Assembly: GCF_000741705.1 (NCBI RefSeq)
Contig: NZ_JGZI01000002.1
Location: forward strand, 62,001-126,000
Direction: 5' to 3'
Source: Bifidobacterium psychraerophilum
GTDB taxonomy: Bacteria > Actinomycetota > Actinomycetes > Actinomycetales > Bifidobacteriaceae
DNA length: 64,000 nucleotides
The notes under the pieces were generated by a model. It saw only the letters and a list, made by a program, of their open reading frames with translations. It was not told the DNA's origin and searched no databases. The translations under genes and the position numbers were made by a program. Shown here piece by piece: positions 9,584-22,159 of this stretch (the stretch's first letter is position 1; each line of letters opens with the position of its first letter).

Positions 9584-10675
9584 ATGACCCATATTCTCGC
9601 GTTCGGTACATACAACTCACGCAAGCATCCGCGAGTAGGTATATTAATAGACGGGTTGCGACGAAACGGTTGTGAGGTCACTGAAATCAACAGGCCTCTG
9701 AATATCTCTACCGCAGGCAGGGTTGAAGTGCTGAAACACCCTTGGAAGCTGTTCGGATTTGCCCGAACCCTGTTGAGTTTATGGAGACAGCTATCAAAGG
9801 ACGCCAGGATTTGGGTACGTGAGAATGGACGTCCTGATGCCGTACTCATAGGTTATATGGGGCATTTTGATGTTTTGCTCGCTCACCACATATTTCATAG
9901 CACCCCCCTTATACTCGACCATCTCATCTTTGCGGGCGATACCGCAAAGGACAGAGGAGCAGATGGCGTTAAAGTGCGACTGCTTAACAAACTTGACCGT
10001 ATGGCGATTGATGCGGCGACGCTCGTATTGGTGGATACCGAAGAACACCAGGCAATGTTGCAGCACGACGATCAAAGCCTCGTTGTGCCCGTGGGGGCAA
10101 CAGATGAATGGTTCCAGGCGCAGCATTCCAATACCGGGGAACAGGAAGGTGTTATTTTCTTTGGGCTCTATACTCCCCTACAAGGCACAACTGTCATCGC
10201 GGAGGCGCTGGTTCTGCTCGCCAAAGAAGGAATCCGCCCCAGAATCACTATGATCGGTACAGGCCAGGATTATCCAAAGGTTCGTAGCCGCTTAGAGCAA
10301 CTCGATAATGTGAAGTTCATTGAATGGGTTGAACCTGAAGAGTTGCCCGGTATGGTTGCGTCACACGCTATCTCATTGGGAATTTTCTCTACAACCCCGA
10401 AGGGACTACGCGTTGTGCCTAACAAGGTCTACCAATCAATGGCCGCCGGCTGTGCCGTCGTTACAAGTGACACTCCTCCGCAGCGCCGTGCTGTCAGTGA
10501 TGGTGTCACATTGGTCCCCCCTGGCGATGCACGGTCCTTGGCAGACACTTTGAAAAATCTGATAACTGACAGGTCAGCGTTGTTGGAAGCGGAACAAAAA
10601 TCTTCAGGATCCGCTGTACGTTTCACCGCATCCGAGGTATCCCGACCTCTTGCATCATGGTTGCAGCAACTATAA
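9584..10675 (+). CDS. Glycosyltransferase, GT4/GT1-like (GT-B fold)
   Basis: A 363-residue cytoplasmic protein whose ATG follows directly on the stop codon of the preceding gene. The C-terminal half has the GT-B pattern: IFFGLYTPLQGTTVIAEAL, ITMIGTGQDYPKVR, FIEWVEPEELPGMV, and then a shortened nucleotide-sugar region with VPNKVYQSMAAGCAVVTSDTP in place of the usual E-x7-E helix. This fits glycosyltransferase family 4 or a close relative. The N-terminal acceptor domain begins HILAFGTYNSRKHPRVGIL. It probably adds one sugar to the growing polysaccharide or its lipid anchor. The stop lies 14 bases from the stop of the convergent DUF2142-like gene, with no clear hairpin between them. Confidence 0.85.
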   Translation: MTHILAFGTYNSRKHPRVGILIDGLRRNGCEVTEINRPLNISTAGRVEVLKHPWKLFGFARTLLSLWRQLSKDARIWVRENGRPDAVLIGYMGHFDVLLAHHIFHSTPLILDHLIFAGDTAKDRGADGVKVRLLNKLDRMAIDAATLVLVDTEEHQAMLQHDDQSLVVPVGATDEWFQAQHSNTGEQEGVIFFGLYTPLQGTTVIAEALVLLAKEGIRPRITMIGTGQDYPKVRSRLEQLDNVKFIEWVEPEELPGMVASHAISLGIFSTTPKGLRVVPNKVYQSMAAGCAVVTSDTPPQRRAVSDGVTLVPPGDARSLADTLKNLITDRSALLEAEQKSSGSAVRFTASEVSRPLASWLQQL

Positions 10676-10689
10676 TACAGCGGCAGATG

Positions 10690-12051
10690 CTAGGCTTCCT
10701 GTAGGCTCCGGGTCCTTTGGGGGCTCCTCGCAAAAGACAGGACCATAAGCGACAGCAGGGGGAATAGGTAACGCTCTTGGAAACCGCTGATTAAATAGCC
10801 TTGAAGTGTGTACAGATTATTCCATGTCAGACACAGGAACAGCATCATTGCACTGATCGTGATGAATCCAGACATAACAGCAATCGCAGTGTACCGAGGC
10901 TCCGGCATCAATGATCTAAAACCTCTGGTGTTTGTTGAGGATCTGTAGAATGCCAACATCGCAAGCCAGATAAGCGATACCGCAATGACCTGAGCCATGA
11001 CCGGCTGAGGAAGATGAGCGAAGACCCTGAATGCATTATTGAGAATAACCGCAATCACACGTAAGGGGTGTGTTGCTGTGAATCGGAGATTGTCACCTAT
11101 ATTGGCAATAGCCAAGGTGCCGCTGTAATTCGTATACCAAGGCACAAAAATCAGCAGAGCCATCATCACCCATATCGCAGAAAGCCAAGCCTTACGATGT
11201 TTTGTCAACGTACACCTCGGCAGTGCGAGGACAACGAGGAGTATTGGGGAATATACCGTTTTCGCGCATACCAACAACATGCCCACTACCGCGAATCCTG
11301 CCAATTGCGCATTACTGAGGCGATGACCTTCCCATGTGCATCTCACCAGCATTGCCGCGAACAGTGCACTCAAAGCCATGACGGTCCCATCGATCATCAA
11401 GCTTGATGCCATGAACACCGTGAGAGGCAGGGCTCCGATAAACGCGAGTAACATCCTGCCTCTTGGAGCAAGCACGATCGCAAAACCCCATATTAGGGCA
11501 AATGCCAAGAAATTACTGACCCTGGAGAGCTGCCATCCGTCATAAGCAGGCAGATGTATCCATAGCGCCACACGCATTCCTGTGGCTTGAGGCAAATACA
11601 ACAGAGGAAAATACTGATTGGATCTGTTCGGATGTTTTGAATTTGGTATCGTTACAATCGAGGCAGCTCTTTCAGCGCCTTTCTCCTGACCCTGCCGACC
11701 GAAATCACCAACTCTGGATGACTCGACTGCCGCAGTCGCGAGAATACCCCGTCTCCCATCAATATGCAGATACCGTGAATCACCTGTGACCTGTTGAACC
11801 TTGACGAGATTCCCGAACCGATCCTTTTCCTGGGTGGTCTTATTCATGGATTGTCCGGTAGCCAGCGCGTAAGTGGCTAGGGCATGGATATCAGGATCCG
11901 GCATTGTCAGTGGGCCAACACGGGCGATAAACCAGACGGTTTGAAGCGAGCAAAGCACCAGAAAATACACCAGAGGGAACTTTGCTTTTTTAAGTAAACT
12001 CCGTCGTCCGTCACCGGATCCGTGTGGCGAACGACCTTCTAAGACTGTCAT
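10690..12051 (-). CDS. DUF2142-type polytopic membrane protein, GT-C-like
   Basis: A 453-residue membrane protein with a basic N-terminal tail, one helix, then an extracellular stretch containing MPDPDIHALATYALATGQ and, further on, NQYFPLLYLPQATGMRVAL. This matches the acidic-loop and x-PLLY pattern of the DUF2142 family, predicted to be GT-C-like enzymes of actinobacteria and found in surface-polysaccharide loci. About nine further hydrophobic segments follow. The start lies 16 bases after the stop of the rmlC-rmlD gene on the same strand, so it may be cotranscribed with rhamnose synthesis. A role in adding a side-chain sugar outside the membrane is inference; no activity is proven for the family in general. 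Confidence 0.72.
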   Translation of the reverse strand: MTVLEGRSPHGSGDGRRSLLKKAKFPLVYFLVLCSLQTVWFIARVGPLTMPDPDIHALATYALATGQSMNKTTQEKDRFGNLVKVQQVTGDSRYLHIDGRRGILATAAVESSRVGDFGRQGQEKGAERAASIVTIPNSKHPNRSNQYFPLLYLPQATGMRVALWIHLPAYDGWQLSRVSNFLAFALIWGFAIVLAPRGRMLLAFIGALPLTVFMASSLMIDGTVMALSALFAAMLVRCTWEGHRLSNAQLAGFAVVGMLLVCAKTVYSPILLVVLALPRCTLTKHRKAWLSAIWVMMALLIFVPWYTNYSGTLAIANIGDNLRFTATHPLRVIAVILNNAFRVFAHLPQPVMAQVIAVSLIWLAMLAFYRSSTNTRGFRSLMPEPRYTAIAVMSGFITISAMMLFLCLTWNNLYTLQGYLISGFQERYLFPLLSLMVLSFARSPQRTRSLQEA

Positions 12052-12067
12052 CGAAACAGGACCTTAA

Positions 12068-13516
12068 TCACTGACGCGAATTGTTCAGCTCCCTGTGCAC
12101 ATATGTCGCTAGCGACTCCTCCCAATCCGCGGGAGTATAACCACTTGCAGTGATCTTCTGCAGGTCCAGGGCACTGTGAACCGGACGTGGCGCGACGGGA
12201 CCGGAGGCATTGCTCATATAGTCCTCGGTGCTCACCGGCTTGACCCGGTCCTTATCCGCACCGGTAAGGGAGAACACATCCTGCGCAATCTCATGCCATG
12301 ATGCGATTCGGCCTGATCCGGTGAGATTGTAGCTTCCATAGGCTGCTTGGCTATCCAGCAGGTGGAATATCGCCTCCGCCATATCTCTGGTGAAGGTGAG
12401 ACGTCCATACTGATCATCGACCACGGTTATCGAACCGTCATTCTCGGTGACCTTTTTAGCCAGCATCATCATCGTCTTGACGAAGTTATGGCCTTCGCCG
12501 ATCACCCAACTGGAACGCACGATATAGTGCCGCGGCACATTGGCCACCGCGATGTCGCCCGCGGTCTTGGACTGCCCGTACACGCTCTCTGGCGCAAAGG
12601 ACTCCGTTTCAGTGTGCTCCTCACGCGTGCCGTCGAAGACATAGTCACTCGAAATATGCACCAAGGTTATCTTGTGCTCCTGAGCCACCTTGGCCAGCAA
12701 GGCCGGACCTTGCGCATTGGCCTTCCAGGCCACCGCACGACCCTCCGGTGTCTCCGCCTTATCCACCGCAGTATAGGCTCCGGCATTGATGATCGTGCCG
12801 TACAAGGCCCAGTCGAAACGGTCGTAGGCCTTCGGATCAGAGAAATCGAAGGTGTCGATATCCGTGTATTCGAATCCCTCGAGATGATGTTCCTGTGCGT
12901 AGGCGCGAATCGCATGGCCCAGTTGACCGTTCGATCCCGTCACCAAGGTGCGTCGCGGCCCCATCGGCTTGGCATCCTTGAGCATCGGATGATGCAGGTC
13001 GGCTTCGCTGCGCTCGGCCTCTTCCATCGGAATCGGCCACTGGATATTGAGTTCGGGATCGGAAAGATTCACGAAGGTGTAGGTCTTCTTCTGTTCAAGG
13101 CTCCAATGCGCGTTGACCAGATAGGTGTATGCGGTTCCATCGACCAGTGTCTGGAAGCTGTTCCCCACACCTCGGGGGACGAATATCGCGCGGGAGGGGT
13201 CAAGCCTCGTGGTGAATACCTCACCGAATGTTTCGCCGGGCCGCAGGTCGACCCAGGCCCCGAAGATCTCCCCGGTGGCGATTGAGATGTACTTATCCCA
13301 AGGCTCCGCATGAATGCCGCGTGTGACGCCACGCTTGGTGTTGAAACTGATGTTGTTCTGAACGGGACCGAAGTCGGGAAGACCGAGAGCCGTCAGTTTC
13401 TCGCGCTGCCAGTTCTCCTTGAACCAACCGCGGTTATCACCATGCACAGGAAGCTCGAACACCAGCAAGCCCGGGATGTTCGTTTCCGTGACCTTCAACT
13501 CTTTTTCGAATTCCAT
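12068..13516 (-). CDS. rmlCD: Bifunctional dTDP-4-dehydrorhamnose 3,5-epimerase / reductase (RmlC-RmlD fusion)
   Basis: Carries out the last two steps of dTDP-L-rhamnose synthesis in one 482-residue polypeptide. Residues 1 to about 190 are an RmlC cupin (GDNRGWFKENW, RGIHAEPWDKYI with the catalytic His, and FVPRGVGNSFQTL). From about 200 a short-chain reductase of RmlD type follows, with TGSNGQLGHAIR for NADPH binding, HISSDYVFDG and the catalytic YGQSKTAGD. Elsewhere these are usually separate genes; the fusion is known in bifidobacteria and some relatives. The ATG at 13516 is preferred because it is preceded by AAGGGA and begins the conserved part; an upstream in-frame start would add 31 unconserved residues. 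It lies between rmlB and the DUF2142 gene on the same strand. Confidence 0.94.
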   Translation of the reverse strand: MEFEKELKVTETNIPGLLVFELPVHGDNRGWFKENWQREKLTALGLPDFGPVQNNISFNTKRGVTRGIHAEPWDKYISIATGEIFGAWVDLRPGETFGEVFTTRLDPSRAIFVPRGVGNSFQTLVDGTAYTYLVNAHWSLEQKKTYTFVNLSDPELNIQWPIPMEEAERSEADLHHPMLKDAKPMGPRRTLVTGSNGQLGHAIRAYAQEHHLEGFEYTDIDTFDFSDPKAYDRFDWALYGTIINAGAYTAVDKAETPEGRAVAWKANAQGPALLAKVAQEHKITLVHISSDYVFDGTREEHTETESFAPESVYGQSKTAGDIAVANVPRHYIVRSSWVIGEGHNFVKTMMMLAKKVTENDGSITVVDDQYGRLTFTRDMAEAIFHLLDSQAAYGSYNLTGSGRIASWHEIAQDVFSLTGADKDRVKPVSTEDYMSNASGPVAPRPVHSALDLQKITASGYTPADWEESLATYVHRELNNSRQ

Positions 13517-13643
13517 GAATTCCCTTTCACCAACATGCACATCATCGTTCTTATTGCTTATCAGACAAGCGACCGCTCTGAAGCCCACGGGAAGTGCCGG
13601 AACGGACACGGCACGGTGCGGCTATATCCGCCGCACCCACCGC

Positions 13644-16539
<2,896 letters not shown>

Positions 16540-16769
16540 CACGTTTCCTTCTTCTATTTCAACCTTCCCAATGCACATCTCTCTCATCGAGAGAGTACGC
16601 CTGACTTACAGTTAACAGTCTGTTATCTTTCATAGTTTTACCATCCAATTACCAGAAATTGGCCCTCCTCATCGTTGCTCATCGACTCTTTGTGGAATAA
16701 ATGCAACGCTCAGTCCATGGGATCGTGCCGACCTTCGGCCTCACCACTCAGAGCATGTAGGATTGACTG

Positions 16770-19490
16770 GTGCGCACAAAGAAGGCTAAAGGCAATTCCC
16801 CGATAACGGTTGGCAATAATGTACTCGTCGCATTAGGACGCCATACAGTTATTGGTGTCACTGCCATTTTTGCATTCGCGATTTTGTTCCTATCTCTGAT
16901 ACCCATGCAATCGATCAATTTGTATTATCAAGCGCATCTTTCAGATACCGTACCCATATCACAAAGCGCAACTTTCAAATTTGACAACAACCCTGGTTAT
17001 AAGAAAAGCTCAACGCAGCACGCTGACATTCAATATGCCCCATCTCCAATAACGACTTTGCGCGTCGATCCCTTGAACAAGGATTCACGAACATTAAGCA
17101 TCCGGCTCCCCGGCTCTTCAACAGAAATCAAGTCTTTTGACGTTGTTGTGCGCTTGAATGACAAAACTCTGTATACCGTGATGACGATACAGGGCGCAGA
17201 TCTGTTAAAAACGTCCGATTCCGAATCAGCTACGATTTCCCTGACCGAGCAGCAACTCCAGCGCATCCAGTCCCAAGCACAGCGAAAATCAGTTGCGAAA
17301 TTGTTCCTGTTAGCTGTTATAACCCTGCTGTACCTCATCGTCATGCTGAGAATTACCATTTTCCCAGCTGCTGATATGAAATATTTCTCTATCGGTGCAT
17401 TGATTGGGTTGCTGATACTTGGCTTTGCGGCCAATACCATATTCATCAAGCAACCACTGCTGATGCAACAGACGGTATCCAATGCAACTTCCGCGGACAT
17501 TGATCAGAAAGCTGCTTTTACGATCCGTCAACCACTCACCACCGTGGACGATATAGCAACAATTACGCTTCCCGTAACTATAGATGACAGTATCCTGCCC
17601 TCGGATACCGATAACCCAGCATACGGGAAAGTTTACAAGAGCGATTCTGAATTCCGAGACCAGTATTCCATCACGATTACTGAGAATGGCCTTCAGAAAC
17701 TGCTGTTCAAGGGACGCATAACCCCGTCGATGTTGGATGGCACTGCGTCAAATATCACCATTCCCCTGCACCTATATCAGTCTTCCACGCCTATAGTCAT
17801 TCAAATCGTTAAGAACGAAGGCGACTCAGACCCTACTCTGCGCTTTCAAAGCTATCCAGATACCATCCGTCCAAACTACTTAACTGCTACATCGATTGGC
17901 CTATCGGAAAATACGCACCGTTATCTCAATGTTTTACCCAACTATCGTGGATTCAACTACCAAACCGCCATCATTGCAATACTTCTGGTATTCTGCATCG
18001 CTCTTATCATCAATATGATTGCTATGCGCAAACACAGCCTCTCGAAACACTTCACAACAGCGGTTTGCACTTTGAATTACGGTGGACTCCTGCTCTATGC
18101 TATAGCCCAGTTTCCGATATACACCAAATATGTTCAGGGATTCCCAGATGAGCAGGCTCATCTTTCATACATCGCCTACCTCAGTAAATTTGGTGGTATA
18201 GTCCCCAATTTCAAATCAATGCAGATATACGCTGTTGATGCCGCGACCCAGACAATGAATTTATCGGACGGGCAGGGGTTCAATTACCTTGGCCATCCAC
18301 CACTGTATTACCAGATTATGCGTTTCATCGGCGGGATAACCACGAATGGAAGTACAGCATATTACGACCTGCAATCCCTTCGATTCAAATCTTTCTGTAT
18401 AGGGCTACTGGGTGTGGCTTTGCTTTTTTACATCGGGTACTCTCGTATTCCTAAAATTCCTTTGCTGCACCTGCTGTACGGCCTAATCATCATCAGCCCT
18501 CCAAATCTTATTTATGTGTTATCCGGACTCAATAATGATGGACTCAGTCTACTCACTGTCTCAATATTCATTCTGGGCATCATCCGCTTCCTTGAAGGAC
18601 GGTACCTCTTCTCTACGTATGCTCTTATTTCAATAGGAATTGTCGCAAGTTTCCTCACAAAGTTGACTGCGGGCCTTATGGTCGGTATCGCAGCGGTGCT
18701 CATACTCGGATACTTCCTCTGGAAGATCAGAGCATACAAAGAATTGTTCCAACCTGGTTTCTGGTTGACACTTCCGATTTACGCTATAGTCCCTGTATAT
18801 TTCGCATATATCAGACTCAGGTATCACACCATTCAGCCCAGTTACCAGGCACTTGCATACAGCGAATACATGCATAGCTCGTTCTACGCTGATATTTCTA
18901 CTCGGCCAGAAATGGGAATGTGGGACTTTGTAACCAGCTACCAACAGTATTTCATTAACACGTGGTTTAATCTTTCTGGACACACAGCTGTTCCGCGGGA
19001 TATGGCAAATCCCATATACAGCATCGATCGAATTGCTGTCATCTTAGTGCTGCTACTACCCTTCGTCCTCTTCTTCATGAAGACGAGAGGTAAACTTCAA
19101 CATATATATTTGCGGTGCATGCTTTTAGGCATCTTGGTAGCCTTTGCGATTCAGACGCAAAGCACTTACAGGAGCACCATGGACGATGGCCGTTTCGGCG
19201 GTTATTCCAGTAGATATTACCTATGCATGATAGGCGTATTTGCCCTGTCCATTATGTGGATGATTTGCACTCGCTTCCTCATCACTCAGCATTCGCAAAA
19301 GTCTGGTAATGAAACGCTTAGCGGAAATCAAGACATCAGCAGAGACATTGAAGCCTCATCGGGGGTTGGATACTCACTGACCCGAAAGGGGACGCTGATT
19401 TGCGTATGTTTCAGCCTGCTACTTCTTTTTGACGGGTTCATATATTCAGTACTGTACCAAGCCCCGGCTATTCAAGGATTTACACACTGA
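16770..19490 (+). CDS. DUF2142-like large membrane protein, GT-C-like
   Basis: A 906-residue membrane protein starting at a GTG with AGGA seven bases before it. The first 400 residues hold an N-terminal helix, an extracellular domain, two helices near 175-220 and a second extracellular domain. The rest is a polytopic domain whose first loop reads FPDEQAHLSYIAYLSKFGG and then GHPPLYYQIM, the acidic loop and PPLYY pattern of DUF2142/GT-C proteins. It is transcribed divergently from the preceding gene and converges on the GT2 gene 11 bases away. The added extracellular N-terminal domains make it larger than the usual family member. AT-rich composition again marks it off from the rml genes. Confidence 0.72.
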   Translation: MRTKKAKGNSPITVGNNVLVALGRHTVIGVTAIFAFAILFLSLIPMQSINLYYQAHLSDTVPISQSATFKFDNNPGYKKSSTQHADIQYAPSPITTLRVDPLNKDSRTLSIRLPGSSTEIKSFDVVVRLNDKTLYTVMTIQGADLLKTSDSESATISLTEQQLQRIQSQAQRKSVAKLFLLAVITLLYLIVMLRITIFPAADMKYFSIGALIGLLILGFAANTIFIKQPLLMQQTVSNATSADIDQKAAFTIRQPLTTVDDIATITLPVTIDDSILPSDTDNPAYGKVYKSDSEFRDQYSITITENGLQKLLFKGRITPSMLDGTASNITIPLHLYQSSTPIVIQIVKNEGDSDPTLRFQSYPDTIRPNYLTATSIGLSENTHRYLNVLPNYRGFNYQTAIIAILLVFCIALIINMIAMRKHSLSKHFTTAVCTLNYGGLLLYAIAQFPIYTKYVQGFPDEQAHLSYIAYLSKFGGIVPNFKSMQIYAVDAATQTMNLSDGQGFNYLGHPPLYYQIMRFIGGITTNGSTAYYDLQSLRFKSFCIGLLGVALLFYIGYSRIPKIPLLHLLYGLIIISPPNLIYVLSGLNNDGLSLLTVSIFILGIIRFLEGRYLFSTYALISIGIVASFLTKLTAGLMVGIAAVLILGYFLWKIRAYKELFQPGFWLTLPIYAIVPVYFAYIRLRYHTIQPSYQALAYSEYMHSSFYADISTRPEMGMWDFVTSYQQYFINTWFNLSGHTAVPRDMANPIYSIDRIAVILVLLLPFVLFFMKTRGKLQHIYLRCMLLGILVAFAIQTQSTYRSTMDDGRFGGYSSRYYLCMIGVFALSIMWMICTRFLITQHSQKSGNETLSGNQDISRDIEASSGVGYSLTRKGTLICVCFSLLLLFDGFIYSVLYQAPAIQGFTH

Positions 19491-19501
19491 TACAGAAAAT
19501 T

Positions 19502-20533
19502 TCAATTAAGGGAATGCACATGAGAGTCATAAAATTTGTTCTCTAAACGTCTTAGAGCAACCAGCATATTGCAGAGGCAACGGTGGAAAATGCCAAGCTC
19601 ACGAGTCAAAGCGCTCACATCAGCGGCATCATCTTCGATCTGAGCCCGGATAAAGGGATCTTCCGTTGCCTTCCCCGCCATGCCTGTTCGCTCATCTTTC
19701 ATGCTCGATACCATGCCGAAGTAATTCCGGTACGGTACCAGCCCCATGGAAAGGGTGAAACGATAATTCGCGATCGCAGCGGTTACATTATCATGCCAAA
19801 ACGAGAAATCCCTTTTTGAATGTGTGACTGATTCCGGCTCCTGTAACCAGTAGTATAGGATTTTGTCAACATCAACAACCCTGCTCATGCGCGCATATAA
19901 TGGACCGGCCATACGGATATCCTGAGCGTAGTGGCCTGTGACGAAACGCAGACCGTCCCATATCTCCTTCTTATATAACCTACACCAGTTGGCTTCGTTA
20001 AAATAGCGCGCTTCAACTCTGCTGCCTCCGAGGAGACGTAGTGACTTGCAAAAAACCGTTTGGTATGCATGCAAAGAATCCGTAATGACGCTTAGATTAG
20101 GATTCTCCACTGATTGGTGGGCCGAACATCTAGCTGTTGCAGAAAGTGATGAGACGCCTATCTGCTTCCACCGGCCTTTGGACATGTCGGCACCGGCGAT
20201 CTCAAGAGCATGGAGCAAGATCTCGATGTTGTTGCGATGCATAATGTCGTCGTTGTCACAAAAAGCGATGTAATCGCCCTCCGCGGCGTCCAATCCGGTA
20301 TTCTGAGCTCCTGCGATGCCACTATTTACCTGATGAATCACACGGATACGTTCATCGTGCGCCGCATACTCATCACATATACGGGGCGATGAATCCGTGG
20401 ACCCATCATCAACCAGAAGGATCTGGAGTCTGCTATAGCTTTGTTGCACTATCGAGTCAATGCAGTATCTCAAGTAGCGATGGGAATTATACACAGGTAC
20501 GATGACGCTCACCAGCGGTTTGAGTTCAGACAT
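19502..20533 (-). CDS. GT2 glycosyltransferase
   Basis: A cytoplasmic family 2 glycosyltransferase of about 343 residues with SVIVPVYNSHRYLRYCIDSI, LLVDDGSTDSS, NSGIAGAQNTGLDAAEGDYIAFCDNDD. These residues form the nucleotide-sugar and metal site (DDG and DND). The catalytic domain ends near 230 and the rest is variable. Two in-frame ATGs exist, at 20539 and 20533; the first overlaps the stop of the flippase gene as TGATG, so translation may be coupled. It shares an operon with that flippase and probably adds one sugar to the repeat unit it exports. Donor and acceptor are unknown. Confidence 0.9.
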   Translation of the reverse strand: MSELKPLVSVIVPVYNSHRYLRYCIDSIVQQSYSRLQILLVDDGSTDSSPRICDEYAAHDERIRVIHQVNSGIAGAQNTGLDAAEGDYIAFCDNDDIMHRNNIEILLHALEIAGADMSKGRWKQIGVSSLSATARCSAHQSVENPNLSVITDSLHAYQTVFCKSLRLLGGSRVEARYFNEANWCRLYKKEIWDGLRFVTGHYAQDIRMAGPLYARMSRVVDVDKILYYWLQEPESVTHSKRDFSFWHDNVTAAIANYRFTLSMGLVPYRNYFGMVSSMKDERTGMAGKATEDPFIRAQIEDDAADVSALTRELGIFHRCLCNMLVALRRLENKFYDSHVHSLN

Positions 20534-20538
20534 AGTCA

Positions 20539-22017
20539 TCAGTCTAAAGTCCCATGCGTATCGCGACTATCAGCCTGTTTCCTGAATCCAGGCAACAGGT
20601 CCTTTGGAATGGACACCACATGCGTGGACAGCATCAGAGCCACATACACCGCATAAATTACGGCATAGACAAGGGCAATCTCTGCCAGCTCCTCTATGCC
20701 GAAGACCTTAAATAGTATTCTGACCACAACCCAGAGAATGATGTTCGACACTATGGCTATCAAAGCCTTCCGAGTGATCACATTACCTGTTTTTCTCATC
20801 ACCACAAGATAGGAGATCACCATCGTGACCGCTGTGCACATCATACTAGCTAGAGCAATATGCGTGATTCCACCGAATTTTGCAGTAACAATGAAAATAG
20901 GGATGACCACGACCAAAGAGCATATGGACAGGAAATCCGAGAATCTGTTTGAACTGAAGGATGTATGAACCATATTGAGTAGAACCGTCATACCCATGAA
21001 AAAACTCGACAAGGACAGAAAACTCAGGGTATCGGCCGCTACAGCATACGCAGGGTGATAGAAGGATACTAGCAGCGAAGCACTTGAGGCCGAAACCACA
21101 ACGGGTATCGGAAGAATCAAGGAGACGATCATGGTGATGAATTGCTTCACACGCTCAATAGCCTTGTGCACGTCATTGCGCCCGATCGCATTTGCCACGA
21201 CGGGCAGTATTATCGTGAAGAAAGCTGTCATCAGATAGTATGAAAGTTTGCCGAAGTTAACAGCACCCGTGTAATACCCTGCCATTGCGGCAGGCTCTAC
21301 GACGGATTTCACGATCAGCGTGTCCATGCTGAGCACCAGTGACACCATAATGAAGAAAATAGAGAAGCTTAGGGTATTGTGCGCTATGGTTCTGAATGGA
21401 ATTGTTGCGTTTCCTTTGAATATTAGTTCCTTACGATGCCTGATCAAGGATATGCATCCCAAAGCGATGGAGAACAACAATGCCAGCAGGTATCCAATTT
21501 CCATACCCGCGACCGGATCATTCTGGAAAACGAAGAGAATCAGTGGAATCACCGACAGTTTCGCAATCGGATAAATAGTATTGAGCAAGGCACTGGTACT
21601 GAAACGCTGTATGCCGTCGTTGATTCCCAAAAGCAGGACAAACATCCCATTCGCAGGGACCAGGAATGCTGCAATCCGAAAATAGATGGCAAGAGAAGGA
21701 TCGTTGAGTACTACTCCGAACAATGGAGCGCCGAAAAAGTTGATACAGAAAAACACGGCAACCAGAACAAGCTGGAACAGTATGCTCTTCCTGATCACAT
21801 CACCGACGTCATAGCGACGCATTGAAATTTCCTTGGCCAACGACTGCCGTGCCCCGTTCGAAAGGAACATGTATTCGAAGTCCAAAACCGTCATAATGGT
21901 CCCGACAATGCCGTAGCTGGCTGCGGGCATGGTGTTACCCAGGAAAAAATGGATGGCATATCCAGCAACAAAGAACACAACATTGCTGACAAGATTCAGC
22001 ACCAAGCCTCGTCGCAT
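20539..22017 (-). CDS. wzx: Polysaccharide flippase (Wzx/MOP superfamily)
   Basis: A 492-residue protein with about 12-14 hydrophobic helices beginning RRGLVLNLVSNVVFFVAGY, a plan typical of the Wzx/RfbX branch of the MOP exporter superfamily. These proteins flip undecaprenyl-linked oligosaccharides across the plasma membrane. The ATG at 22017 is preferred because GGGGAG lies six bases upstream. The gene is followed with overlap by a GT2 gene. Its presence beside an ABC-type exporter in the same cluster is notable: the flippase may serve a lipid-linked side-chain sugar or a second polymer rather than the main chain. No separate Wzy polymerase is clearly recognisable. Confidence 0.85.
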   Translation of the reverse strand: MRRGLVLNLVSNVVFFVAGYAIHFFLGNTMPAASYGIVGTIMTVLDFEYMFLSNGARQSLAKEISMRRYDVGDVIRKSILFQLVLVAVFFCINFFGAPLFGVVLNDPSLAIYFRIAAFLVPANGMFVLLLGINDGIQRFSTSALLNTIYPIAKLSVIPLILFVFQNDPVAGMEIGYLLALLFSIALGCISLIRHRKELIFKGNATIPFRTIAHNTLSFSIFFIMVSLVLSMDTLIVKSVVEPAAMAGYYTGAVNFGKLSYYLMTAFFTIILPVVANAIGRNDVHKAIERVKQFITMIVSLILPIPVVVSASSASLLVSFYHPAYAVAADTLSFLSLSSFFMGMTVLLNMVHTSFSSNRFSDFLSICSLVVVIPIFIVTAKFGGITHIALASMMCTAVTMVISYLVVMRKTGNVITRKALIAIVSNIILWVVVRILFKVFGIEELAEIALVYAVIYAVYVALMLSTHVVSIPKDLLPGFRKQADSRDTHGTLD

Positions 22018-22086
22018 AACAATCTCCCCAACAATTAAATCACCTGGAACGCAAAACACCCGGCCGCAAATGTAACCCAGCCCTGT

Positions 22087-22102
22087 GTCTCTTCGGAGAG
22101 AC
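22087..22102 (-). terminator. Short hairpin after the repeat-protein gene
   Basis: GTCTCT and AGAGAC arms of six bases enclose a TCGG loop, about 60 bases after the stop of the repeat-protein gene and before the flippase start. There is no clear U-tract, so termination strength is uncertain. Confidence 0.4.
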
Positions 22103-22159
22103 TTATCCAGATATACTCCGAAACTCTACAGTCAGAGGTGTCTATTATTTATTCAGATT

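Noticed and set aside
12347-13285. 312-codon plus-strand frame over the rmlC-rmlD gene
   Set aside because: Antisense to a gene whose two domains are unambiguous; no RBS and no recognisable motif.
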